A stretch of 64,000 nt of DNA from Eonycteris spelaea (Eukaryota > Chordata > Mammalia > Chiroptera > Pteropodidae): assembly GCA_003508835.1 (NCBI GenBank), contig PUFA01000021.1:5062501-5126500 (forward strand), in the 5' to 3' direction. Both the position numbers and the translations under genes were made by a program. The notes beneath the pieces are model-generated. The model saw only the letters and a list, made by a program, of their open reading frames with translations, ran no database searches and was not told the origin of the DNA. This document shows, in pieces, positions 44,700 through 55,736 of this stretch (position 1 is its first letter; each line of letters starts with the position of its first letter).

Positions 44700-45195
44700 C
44701 ACTGTGCCCTCAACAGAGGGAAGGAAAGGAGGCTCACCCAGTTCTCGCCAGCTTCTAATTTGAACTTAGTCAAAGTTTCCTTCAAGGTCCTATTCATCTT
44801 TTCTATCTGTCCTGAGCTCTGAGGCCTGTAAATGTAATGTAACTTTCTAAGTAATTTCTAGAACTCTGGCTAAAGATTGACTGGTCTGGGCGATGAACGC
44901 CGGGTCATTGTCGGACCCCAGTGTTATGGGCAGGCCAAATCGAGGCACTATTTCTGAGACTAACCTTTTGCTACTACCTGAGCGTCTCCTGCTTGGTGAG
45001 GAAGGCTTCAGTCCATCCTGAAAAAGTGTCAACGAACACAAGCAAGTACTTGAATCCGAAGGTTCCCGGGCTGTCCTCAGTGAAATCTAACTCTCAGTGT
45101 TCCCCTGGTGCCTGTCCACGCGGGTGTGGCACTGGGCTGATACCTGTTTGGCCATTTGTTGCAGCCCAGGTATGTAATAGTCTCTTTTTAACAGT
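44700..45195 (-). pseudogene. Provirus integrase remnant
   Basis: Pieces of the integrase zinc-binding and catalytic core are readable (FGLPITLGSDNDPAF, then [17 protein letters not shown]), broken by stops, including one near 45090. C-terminal integrase and env are not recognisable beyond 44700. Confidence 0.75.
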
Positions 45196-45394
45196 TTAAT
45201 TAACTTGGTTTCTCTCAAGATCTCGGCTCACAGCATCAGATACTAAAATGCAGCCATCCGGGAGTCTAACCCACCCAGAAGATTCTTCTTTGCCTCCCAG
45301 CTTGTTGCATAGTTCAGTTTCTCCTGGAGTGTAGGTCGGGGTGTCCGCTAGCACCCTGGGCAGTAGAGCCGGCGGAATGTCAATTGGCCCCACT

Positions 45395-45655
45395 GGTTTT
45401 CGGGCGGCCTCCTTTGCTGTCTGTCACAGTCTTGTTTTCACCCCACCGCAGAGCTTGAGTCACTGCTACTAGTTCAGCCCGCTGAGCTGAAGTGCCATGG
45501 CTTAGGGCTTGAGCCCAGATGACAGTCTCAGCAGTAACCACTGCAGCCCCGGCATACCCGACTCCTTCTGAGACGAAGCTACTCCCATCCGTAAATAGAG
45601 TAGCGTCTGGATTCGGCCAAGGGCTGTCTCTCAGGTCCGGTCTGGTGCAGGCGAC
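45395..45655 (-). pseudogene. Provirus RNase H remnant
   Basis: Minus-strand reading gives RNase H-like motifs (FTDGSSFV, then GTSAQRAELVA), directly next to the protease remnant. This shows that the reverse-transcriptase domain has been deleted. Confidence 0.7.
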
Positions 45656-45660
45656 GTTCT

Positions 45661-46140
45661 CTAGGACCTCAAGGCGTCATGCAAGGGCTGGTGAAGGTCA
45701 TCGCCAGGGTAGCTGGGTTGAGTGAGGCAGTTTTCAGGAACTGTATGTGAGGTGGGTTGAGAAGTAGGACCTGATACTGGGTGATTCGAGCATTGGAAAT
45801 CTGGTCCAGTGGACTGCAAAGCTCCTATGTCCACGAAGTTCACAGGCTTGCCCCTGACCTGTAAAATTATCCTGGGCTCTGGGGGCTCATAATGTAAGAG
45901 CCCTGACCTTCTTTTCTGCGTCCTCGAAGAGGATGAGAGGGGCCTTCTTTTGGGGGGCTTGTCTTTTTCAGGGCACTCATTCTTCCAATGTCCCTTTTTC
46001 TTGCAATATGCACATGGTCCTTCTAACCCGACTCTTCTGGGTCCATTGTTCACCCTGGGTGCCTGTTCTCGGCCTCTGCCTTTTCCTGGCGGTCCCTTTG
46101 GCTGGGCTTCTTGCATGGTTGCAAGCAGGACCTTGGTCAT
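45661..46140 (-). pseudogene. Provirus nucleocapsid and protease remnant
   Basis: An open stretch contains one CCHC zinc knuckle (CAYCKKKGHWKNEC) and then the start of a retroviral protease, where the expected DTG/DSG active site reads DIG. The frame then runs into sequence unlike reverse transcriptase. Confidence 0.8.
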
Positions 46141-46421
46141 CTTCTTAGTCTGTGCTATATCTACCTCATCTCTATTGTTGAATACTCGTTGGCTATCTCG
46201 ACCAGCTCAGATAGGTTCTTTCCTTCAAACCCTTCCATCCTCTGCAATTTCTTTCTAATATCTGGGGCCGACTGACTGACAAAGGCTAAATTCACAGCCC
46301 TCCTATTATTAGGGTCCTCCGGGTCAATAGGGGTATATAACCGGTACGACTCTAAGAGTCGTTCCAGGAACGCCGCCGTGACTCATCCTTAGTTTGGATG
46401 ACCTCGCTTACCTTAGATAAG

Positions 46422-46908
46422 TTAGTGGGTCGTCGGCGGCAGACCGGAGGCCCTGGAGCAGAAGCTGGCGATACCGTTGGAGAGCCTCCTTACCTTGGTC
46501 GGTGTTGGGGTCCCAAGGCGGACGGTGTTCGGGAGAACATGTTGGATGTGGGCCGGGTCGGTGGAAGGCTGCCCGTTGGGCTCTAATACCGCTTTTGCAG
46601 CCTCCCTCAGGATCCGCTCCCGCTCCTCTGAGGTAAACAGGACCTGGAGGAGTTGCTGACAGTCGTCCCAGGTCGGCTGGTGGGTAAAGAAAATAGTCTC
46701 TAGGAGAGAGGTTAATCCCTGGGGTTTCTCTGAGAATGAGGGGTTCTGGTGTTTCCAATTGTACAGATCGCTGGTGGAGAAAGGGACATAGACCATGAAT
46801 GGCCTCTGGTTTCTCCCCCAACCGGGGGCCAGCTGCCGGAGTGGGGCCAGGACTGCTGCCGTTCGACGAGTCAGGGACAGGATCAGGGTTGTGGGGGCCG
46901 GTACACAA
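46422..46908 (-). pseudogene. Provirus gag remnant (p12/capsid region)
   Basis: Two overlapping frames carry pieces of a gammaretroviral capsid (for example WKHQNPSFSEKPQGL and THQPTWDDCQQLL). The coding switches frame within the region, so it is broken. A further degraded stretch continues toward the nucleocapsid. Confidence 0.75.
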
Positions 46909-47633
46909 CCCCAGTGCGGGTGTGGGGAGGACTCAGGAGGGGTTCTGCCTCCCTGTTAGATGGAGACAGGACCGGGTCACAAGGGGCGTAAGGGGGAGGA
47001 TTAGTGATCTCGGGTCCTCAGGGGGCGCCTGTAAGACAGGTAAAGAGGGTTAGGTTTTTTCCGGACGGTTTCTCTTTTGCTCCTTTGGTGTAGAGAGGAG
47101 GACAGACTTGGGAGTCGTCTTTGATTTTTTTCCGCTGCGGAAAAAATACTTGGGGGCATCAGAAACAATATCGATCCACATTGATATATGGAGTACGCTT
47201 ATGAGAGCCAAGGCAATAAGAAGGTAACAGTGCATTTTGACCAGTCCGGACAGACAGACACAATACAGACAGACAAAACAGACTACAAGTAACACACAAC
47301 GCTAGCGTATCAGGCAGGTACTGGGTCAGGATCTGACGTCTCAGACCTGACCGTACTAGGGAAGTTGTGCCGCGTCCAGCCTTCCACGAGTTCTTAGGGT
47401 CCACAGACAGGAACAGGTCTAAGCCGAGCCTTAGACGTACTCACCGGTGAGACTGATTCAGGTGGCTCGTGACCAATTCTTAGTAGAATTTATCCTCGGC
47501 TCCTGGGCCGAGATTGTCCAGCGTCCGGGACTGAGGAACGTCTCTCAGTGGCCACCCCCTGAACGCGGCCGAGTCTCGCCCGGACCAACCGGGGCTGCGG
47601 GTCTTGGAGATGCTCCCCTTTTCTCTCAGGGGG

Positions 47634-47652
47634 AATCTCGCTGGGGCCTCCA
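47634..47652 (-). other. Primer-binding site for tRNA-Thr
   Basis: TGGAGGCCCCAGCGAGATT is complementary to the 3' end of tRNA-Thr(TGT) as I recall it, and lies two bases after the LTR, the standard position. Confidence 0.75.
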
Positions 47653-47654
47653 AA

Positions 47655-47926
47655 TGTTGTGGTGCGATCAAATTTAAGACCCACGGAGCCAATTGAGATT
47701 AGTTATGAGCCTTTATTAGCTGGCTGGCGACTGCTCTCCCCACTGGAGAATCAGCCCCGAGCTTTCAGAGGAGGTTCTTTATAAAGCCTTTAATTACATT
47801 AAACGAGCAAGCAGGTTTACAGTGGCAGAAGTTAACATTAGCATATCTTTGCACAGGATAACTACACCCTTAACATTAAACAATGGAAGCAGAATTTGGC
47901 CATTTGAAAATTTTCCACCCTTAACA
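47655..47926 (-). repeat. Provirus 5' LTR
   Basis: It starts TGTTAAGGGTGG and ends CACCACAACA on the minus strand (TG...CA), and includes AATAAAGGCTC as a possible poly(A) signal. It is 272 bp, shorter than the 3' LTR because of small deletions. Confidence 0.88.
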
Positions 47927-48419
47927 CTAATTAGGAAGCCATTGAAGTCACTGCTGCTGATCTCTAGGCGGCAGGAGCCTCCCTGAAGGAATCTGAGCCC
48001 CTGCCTTACTCAGCTGCCCTGTTCATACTGCACCACTTTGGCGGTTTGTCCAAGAGACGTCTCCACCTCGGTGCCGTGCGCACGCGGGTCCCTGGTGAAC
48101 TCATTCTTCGGATATCAGTTGCAAAGCCACTTAGAGTTTAGACAGTGGAGAGTTCACAGCTAAAAGAGGATTCTATTTAACTAGGTTTCCTAAGATGGGG
48201 GTTGAGGGAGGTGGATGGCTAATCTGATTGGGTATAGAAGAAAATAAGCCACCCCTTCTGATACAAAAGCTTTGGGTGGAAGGGTAGGAGAAATGTCCCA
48301 TTCTGGTGGGACAGTGTGCAAGGTCCGAGCCTTTAGGGGATATCCTGGCTGGCTGCTGCAGCTGCCCTGAAAGACGCCCTGAGGCCCATCACCCCTTGTT
48401 CACCTCTAGAAAGGAAGAT

Positions 48420-48770
48420 GGAGCGCTAATATGAGCTATTTCTGGGATAAGCCAAAGAGAAAACCCTCTTTCCTTCCGGAGAAGCATCGAGCCCCAACCA
48501 TGACTCGACTACCTTGAGATACACACCTTTCCAAACCACCAACATTAGCAAAAAGGAAAATAGTCACTGATGTTGGTGACAATATGGGAAAATAGGAAAT
48601 CTTATACACTGATGAGAGAGGAGTGTTAATTAGTACATTTTGGTGGCGATTTGGCACTTTAAATATTTTTGGTGACAACGATTTTCTAGGAATTTGTCCT
48701 ACAGAAATACCAGCTTGCATATGTCAACTACTATGGACAAAAATGTTTACTATAGCATATAACAAAAGGA
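48420..48770 (+). repeat. Old LINE-1 3' fragment
   Basis: AAATAGGAAATCTTATACACTG and TTGGCACTTTAAATAT, then CCTACAGAAATACCAGC, are arranged like the ORF2 3' end of an ancient LINE-1. Highly diverged. Confidence 0.45.
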
Positions 48771-49479
48771 GTTAACGACTCGTCTTTCAGAAAACTTAAT
48801 ACATGTTTATGCAGGCACAGTTTGGAGTGTATACTAACTGACTGGTTACCTTGAGATTGGCAGGGGGCTTTCAGGTTTCATTTTGAACCATATATTGCGT
48901 TTTATTTTTATTTTGATTCCCTTATTTACTTTCTCTGTGATTTTACTGAATGCCAAATATGTCCCAAGGACTGTTCAGGAATACAGCAGTAATCCACAAA
49001 TAGTTTTACAAAACATCTCTGGAGCTCACATTCAAGGGGGGGGGGGGACACGCAAATTATCAACAAGATAGGTAAACCCGATAGTATGTTGCCAAATATG
49101 TAAGAGAAAAATACAGGAGAGGAAAGGAATGTCCCCGCAGCTGCAATTTTAGATAAGCCTCACTTAGAATGACCCTTCGGTAAAGGATGAGTAGGCTGGG
49201 CAAAGCCTGGATGAAGAACGTTAAGACACAGCCACCGGCAAGTGCAAAGGCCCTGAGGTTTCGGCCATTCTGGAAAGGGGAGGCTGCCTGGAGCTCACCA
49301 AACACAGGGCGTCACGGGCCCGAGGGTGTGAACTTGTGAAAAGTTCTGTTCTGATTGCTTCTATCTTCTCAGTGAAAGAGAAATAAAAGCCAACAGCCAA
49401 AAATGAGAAGAGGAGAAAGAGGCACTTTGAGGAAAGAAGGGATGACATGGTCAGTTAGGAAGCCTGTTGACCGTGGCAT

Positions 49480-50745
49480 CACTTTTTAAAATTGAGGTAA
49501 TTAATGTGCAATAAATTGCACAGACTTGGAGTGTGTCATTCGGTAAGTTTTGACATAATGTCTACACGTCAAACCAGAACCCCATCGAGATAGTGAACGC
49601 ACCCATCACCCCTATTTCTTTATGGCCCTTTGAAATCCCTCCGAGTCCCTCTTGCCGAACCCCGCCCCCACTGAGCTGCTTTCTATAGATTTCTGTGGTT
49701 ACTTTGCATTTTCCAGAATTCTATATAAATGAAAGCATACAGTACAGTTTGGGTCTACTTCACTCAACATAATTATTTTGAGATTTGTCCGTCCATGTAT
49801 ATATCAATAGTTAGTTGCTTTTTATTGTTGAGTAATAAATATTTCATTGTATAGATAATCATCTGTCCATTCACCGGTGATGGGCATGTGGATTGTCTCC
49901 GGCTTTGGGCTATTACAAATAAAGCCCCCATGTATGAACATTCCTAGTCCACATCTGAATTTAAGCTTTCTTTTCTCTTGGTAAATAACTAGGAGTGGTA
50001 ATAAGTACATAGTCCAATCTTCTAAGAAATGCCCATTTTCCAAAATAGTTGTACCATTTTACATTCCCTCCAGCAGAGAATGAGAGTTCCAGTTCTTCCA
50101 CGTCTTCACCAAATTGGTCAGCATTTTTCATTTTAACATTTCTAAAATTAAAAAGATCTGCGGGGCATGACATCGTAGTTTTAATGTATATTTTCCTAAT
50201 GACATGATGTTGAACAGCTTCTCGTGCTTATTTACCCTCTGTACACCATCTTCGGTGAAGTATCTGCTTACATATTGTTTTTAAATCAGCAAATAGGTTT
50301 TCTTACTATTGCATTTTGAGACTTATCAATTCTGAATTCATGTCCTTTATCAGACATGTTTTGCAAATATTTTCTGCCACTCCAAAGCTTCTCTTTTTGT
50401 CCTCTAAAGAGTGTATTTCAAAGAGTGGCTGTTTTTAATTTTGTAAAGTCTAATTCATCAAATTTTTCTTCTATAGATTGTGATTTGGAGATTGTATCTA
50501 ATCTACATCTACGCCTAACCCAAGACTAAACATTTTCCCCTTTGTTTTCATCTAGACCTTACACAGTTTGCAGTTTTTTATACTTAGGACTATACAATTT
50601 TGAGTCAAGTTTTGCATATGTTGAGAAACGGACCAATTTTTAATTTTGCAGTGGAATGTCCAATTCTTCCAGCACTATTTGACTTTCTCACCTTTGACAA
50701 AAATCAGCCATCCACATATTTGTGGATCTATTTCTGGACTCTCTA
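49480..50745 (-). mobile_element. Old LINE-1 3' region, minus orientation
   Basis: The segment opens with TTGAGGTAATTAATGTGCAA (old LINE-1 3' UTR type) and continues into reversed ORF2-like sequence (ATGGGCATGTGGATTGTCTC, TTGGGCTATTACAAATAAAG). No intact ORF. Confidence 0.65.
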
Positions 50746-50749
50746 TTCT

Positions 50750-51985
50750 GCTCCATCAGACCAAGGGACTGTGCAGCCAGCAGAAATCACATCTGACCAA
50801 AGAACAAAGGAGTCAACGAACGGGACTCCGAGCTTCTCGTCCTAAGAGAGTTACTGGCCAAACGTGGAGAAGAAGACACCACACTGTCACACACGTAAAA
50901 GGAAGAGGTTCCAAAGAGGATCAGATAGTGTGAAGCGGTGTGTAGACGGATGTCGCACGGGTTATCACTGGCTGTTGACACGTGGACAGTTGTAGTGCAG
51001 TGCGGGACTGGGTGGGGCAGAAGGAAGGAGGCTGAAAGAGGGGTTGCGGGGCCCTGGGCGGAGGGTGCCTATGTGCACACAATAGTAATCAAGGGCCTCA
51101 GGAGGGCCTCACAGACCCCTCCTCTCCTTGCCTTGAGGCTTTGTATTCATAGCTTTAAGAGAACGTTTTGTTCACCTTTCTGTTCTTCCCCAATCTAACT
51201 GGGCCCCTTGAAGGCAGACCCCGGCCTCCTTCAGCTGTAGTGGGAAGCACAGGGCAGCAAACCAGACAGACGGCAGAAAAACGCGGGGGGTGCCGGTGGG
51301 ACAGCAGCGCTACCCATCAGGGTATCGGTCCCAGGTTCACAGCAGGGGGGTTAATGGCCACTTTCTGACTTTCACTGTGCAATTTCCTGTAAATTTTCAG
51401 CTGTAAAATTTCAGCTCCGTAGATTACAGATGACCGGATTCAAATAGCATTTCGCCTAACCCCACTACATTTAAACAAAAATGCACTAGATTAAAAAAAT
51501 CATAGAATAAAATCGAACTTAGAAACAAATAAACAAATTATAAACGAAAGGATCTCTTCGCACAGGGCACTGAGAAAAAAATCCTCCTGCAACATTTCCT
51601 TTTCCTCTGAGAGGCGGTCGGTTATGTCAAATGGGTTTGATTGGTTTCACTCTATCCAAGTAGCCACCAGAAGAGGGTGCAACCTGGTGCGCCTACAATG
51701 TTGGGCTCTCATGGCAGAGGTGCAGAGGTGGGTGAAAGACGAGGTTCCCAAAGAGGACAGACAGCCCTTCATGATGGTGCGGGAAGGTGGGGAAGGGATG
51801 TGTGTCCTCTGCAACCAGTTTTAAATTCATACTTAGAACGGAGGAGCTATAATCACATGCAACGTGAGCAGATTTTTTAAAAAATAATTGTTAAAAATAT
51901 CTGGATTATATACCTATGCTAATAATGCACACTTCTGTAATTCTGGAGCAATCTTACAATAAAGCAAAAACAAACCGACCAAAAA
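50750..51985. other. Intergenic, downstream of MARCHF6
   Basis: No gene or named repeat recognised. It lies past the predicted poly(A) site of MARCHF6. Confidence 0.5.
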
Positions 51986-52009
51986 ATATAGGCTACGACT
52001 AACATTGAC

Positions 52010-52015
52010 TTTATT
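52010..52015 (-). terminator. Candidate poly(A) signal of MARCHF6
   Basis: AATAAA on the minus strand with a downstream U/GU-rich element about 20-40 bases on. Confidence 0.5.
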
Positions 52016-52707
52016 CAATTCTGTTCTCGCAACTCAGAAGGCAACAACCAACCACATAAAAAAGGGAGCATCTTGTATATACACATAAAATTGGTCTGGG
52101 TATCCAAGGTGTTTGCTTTAATAGAAAAATCGACATCCCAAATAACGAAGTGTTCTATTAGCTTCTACAACAGTCATGTCTAGGCCTTAGTCAATACCTG
52201 TTCATTTAAGGTACTGTTATTTTCATGACTACACACTGAGGCACTCATAAGAAACACAGAGGAATAAAAACATACATACTGTCTTCTCTTTATGTTGTAT
52301 TAATGCTGAAATATTGTCAGGGATTATTTGAAAAAAGCCCTTACTCGTGACAGCTCTTTTAAAAAATGACACAGGGCAGTATACAAGTTGAAGGAAAAAT
52401 ATCTGATTGAGGGGAGAAATTAAGTGAGATACAAGACAGCTCCAGCGAGGAAGTCAGAGAATCTCCACAAATGAGGCTTTTAATAATACTTTAGTACTAA
52501 GACATTTTACTTTTGTTTTTTTCTTGATTGCAACTGAATAGGTACCATTCTAAAGGAGTATTTTAAACACAATCATTTAATTTTACAATGTAAAAAACTT
52601 ATCACAGTAAGTAGAGAGCTTAAAATACCCAATTCTAAAAATGAGAATAAGTAGCTAACTTGCAAAGTTTTAAAAAGTGCCAGTGTTCAGATACTGGCGC
52701 TACATTC

Positions 52708-52719
52708 GTGTGTGGTCGT

Positions 52720-52751
<32 letters not shown>
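52708..52751 (+). repeat. (TG)n microsatellite
   Basis: Interrupted TG repeats ending in eleven or more perfect units, inside the MARCHF6 3' UTR. On the transcript it reads as a CA repeat. Confidence 0.9.
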
Positions 52752-52752
<1 letters not shown>

Positions 52753-55645
52753 AATGCAATACAATGTAGAAATGTCCAGTACTTTTTGTATTGTTTTAAA
52801 AAGTCATCAATTCAGCCTAAATTAAAGAATTATTTTAATAGCATTTTGCCAATACAGAAATGACATATCTAAGATCAAATCATTTGAGAAAAAGTTATCC
52901 TCTATTATTGAACAGGGAAAGAAAACACAAGACAGGAATCCAAAGTAATAAGTTATATTAAATGTTAAAATAAAAATTACTTTTGTTTATATCTGGAATT
53001 GAGATGTCCAATCTCCACTGTTTCTCCAGAAAACTAACAGGAAAAGATCACCTGAAAACACGGAGCTTTTTTAAAGCTAGCTGTACACAAACGTCGCATT
53101 GGCATTTTTCTTCCGTTTTCAGCCCAACTATTAGTACTTAATAGTTTAAAAGTCAAACATAATTTGCTAATAATAACTGCACGCCCCATACTATGACCAT
53201 GTGGTTACTGGTCAGGTAAAACTAAGTGTTGATTTGTCTTCAATTTATAAATAGTAAAAATAACGCAAAAAGGTCTTCTAATTAACTTTCTTGAAGACTG
53301 TTTTGTTTTAGCCCAATGTAAAATGAAGCAAAGCTACACTATCATTTTCTTAAAATTCTACATGAAGGGCAGCAATACTAGCACTTTCTGAACGAGAGAG
53401 TTTAAGTATTTATAAGACAATAATTGATTAGCAATAAAATCTGGATGCTACCCAAGTAACTAGTATGCCAGCAACTGCTGACATATGAAAGTATTTATCT
53501 TTTTGAAAACAACAGGACAAAGCACAACTGAAAAACTAGGGGAAATCATTAAGACGAACAAGGTAAAGGGATCCGCAAGTAGATGGAGGGCAACTTTTTG
53601 GCCATTCATATACAGACAGATAGATTTTTTTACAAAATAGCTGATAAGATTCATTTAAAATTTTGTAGAATAACAGTTTTTAATCTTTTCCGTTCTCTGC
53701 CTTTATCTTTATCTTATGTTATCTGTATCTTTCTGGTAAAACAGATAAATGTGTTCCAATAGCTTTATATAAGATCTACAAATTCCCTGAAAATTAAAAA
53801 AAGAAACCTAAATTAATCAGGTTATATGCCCAATTTGATAGTATTTTTCTCCCAAAGAGAACACTTTATATAGACATACACCATGACAGGTGGCATTACA
53901 TTTTAAAATGCTAATTTTTTACAGTAGGACTCAATTTCTAAGTGAAGGAAGGCGGGGCTCCCAGAGACCTTATTTCAAAGCCGAGAGAGGCCGACTGCCG
54001 GCTACAAAGTGCCAAAACGTGTAACACTGACCTCTATGTCAAGCCTTTTCTTCCTGATACTGAGGTTTTAAAACATCTTTCAAAGTAATCACTTACCACT
54101 CCGGGGGAAATCAATGAACTGTATATAACAACCAGAACACATGTTGCTTTTGATTCGGTAGCTTATTTTTGGCTCACTTTCATATTTTAAAAAATCCTCA
54201 GATCCAAGTCTAGGGTTTTAATACTATATGGAACTTCTTGTAGGGTTTCCGAAGACCCATGCCGCCCGTTCTCTCTGAGGGCTGAGGTCATCATCAACCA
54301 CCCAGCCTCACACTGACTATATACGCCATGGCCATCAGATGCTTGGATCATGTGCCCAACGCTCTTCTCTCTAAACTTCTAACCTGAAGCCGTGGTCACA
54401 AGGGAAACCGAGTTTCTAAGCGCTCAGTTCTCGGAGGTTTCTCAGCACATCGCCGACGAGACCCGCCCTGCACCCCTATGTGAAAAGGCCGCTCGGCCAG
54501 GCTCCTTCTGGACGGACGAAATCAAGTTGGTTTTATTTGTAGTTTTATTCTGTAAACAAAAAGCTTGGGAAACTTTGGGATTCACTCATGGAAAACTAAG
54601 ACAAATGCGTTCCCTAACCCTTATCCAATCCAATAACACACGGGCCAGGGGACCCGTTGCTCTGACCAGTCTCTTCTCAGGGTGTCAATCTAAGCGCCGA
54701 AGCGTTTGCATCCAGTGACCATCCCAGAGGTCCTGATTCCAGCGAGATGCAGTGCTCTGCGATATTATTCTGTAAGACTTAGGATCTCGCACCATTTCGG
54801 CCACTGCTGACAAAGAGAGGACAGCCGTGCACAGGGCAAGGGGGGTGGGCGGACTAATGAAAATCTTCTTTTGGACTTTTTTCCCCTAAGCATAGGCATG
54901 CCCCCAACAAGCACAAAAACCCAACTCCCAATGCTGATCACTAGGAATATTAAAATATCAAAATTAAAAATAATTTCCTCACCTAGCACAAGATACTATA
55001 CAACATTACAACCGCAGACACATGAAAAAAAATCAGGCAGTAGAAAATGTACAACAGCTTTGGTGTTATACAAAATAACTTCCAGAAACACTGACAGTGA
55101 AGCGCGAGGTCCGGGCTTTCTCACCAGACTCTCCACTGCCGGTTTCCGCGTTTCCTCTTCCGTCCTTGGTAGGGTCTCGACAGCCCAGACAGACAGAACG
55201 TACAGTTTGCGTAACGAGAGCTGCTAGGAACACCATGACACTGCGCTCCTGAACGTGTCATTAAGAAGTCTTGCCTCTGCATTGTGGCTCTGTGGCACAT
55301 TTCCTGTCAAGATCACAGCAGGTCCAAAATAAAGTGACAACTAGATTTAATAAATTAATATACATTTGTTTAAAGATGTACAATGCACATTCTGTTTAAT
55401 CCACGGGTCAGGGCCTCCAGGAACTTCTATTTACACATGTACAGACCTCGGGCAGCAGTGACGTCAGAGGGCAGGGAGGGCAGCAGGGCCTGCGTCCGCC
55501 GCCCTCCGAATGCTGAGAACACCAGCCAAACGCATCCAACTTAAAAACAATGCTGAGAGCTCACTGGGGAAGTCTTCAGAGAGAGAAGTCCACAGAGAAG
55601 GGCAAGTAAAGGCAAGGGGCGGTCCAGGAGGCTGGGGCGAGCGCC

Positions 55646-55736
55646 TTACTCCTGGGACGACTGTGGAGGGGGCGGAGACGTGCCTTGTTTGCCAGACTTT
55701 CGCTCATAGTTCACGAGGCGTTGGCCCACAAGGTAC
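55646..55736 (-). CDS. MARCHF6: MARCHF6 last exon
   Basis: 91 nt. One base completes the Lys codon, then 29 residues (YLVGQRLVNYERKSG...PPPPQSSQE) and the stop at 55646-55648. Confidence 0.95.

Larger units (their letters stand above)
43672..47926 (-). mobile_element. Degraded gammaretrovirus-like endogenous provirus, tRNA-Thr primed
   Basis: In minus orientation the order is 5' LTR (47655-47926), two-base spacer, primer-binding site (47634-47652), gag remnants, protease remnant, RNase H and integrase remnants, polypurine tract and 3' LTR (43672-43980). At 4.25 kb it is about half the length of a complete provirus. The reverse-transcriptase body between protease and RNase H is missing, and nothing recognisable as env remains. 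Stops and frameshifts occur in every surviving region, so no protein can be made. The 4-5 bp outside the LTRs (GCAAT left, CTAAT right) are only weakly alike. Confidence 0.9.
51990..55645 (-). other. MARCHF6: MARCHF6 3' UTR (predicted)
   Basis: AT-rich noncoding sequence of about 3.65 kb follows the MARCHF6 stop. An AATAAA on the minus strand at 52010-52015, followed by a T/G-rich stretch (TTTTTTGGTCGG), is a good candidate for the 3' end. The exact end is inferred, not shown. Confidence 0.6.

Noticed and set aside
43672..47926. Intact retroviral genes
   Set aside because: Every coding remnant has stops or frameshifts, and RT and env are missing.
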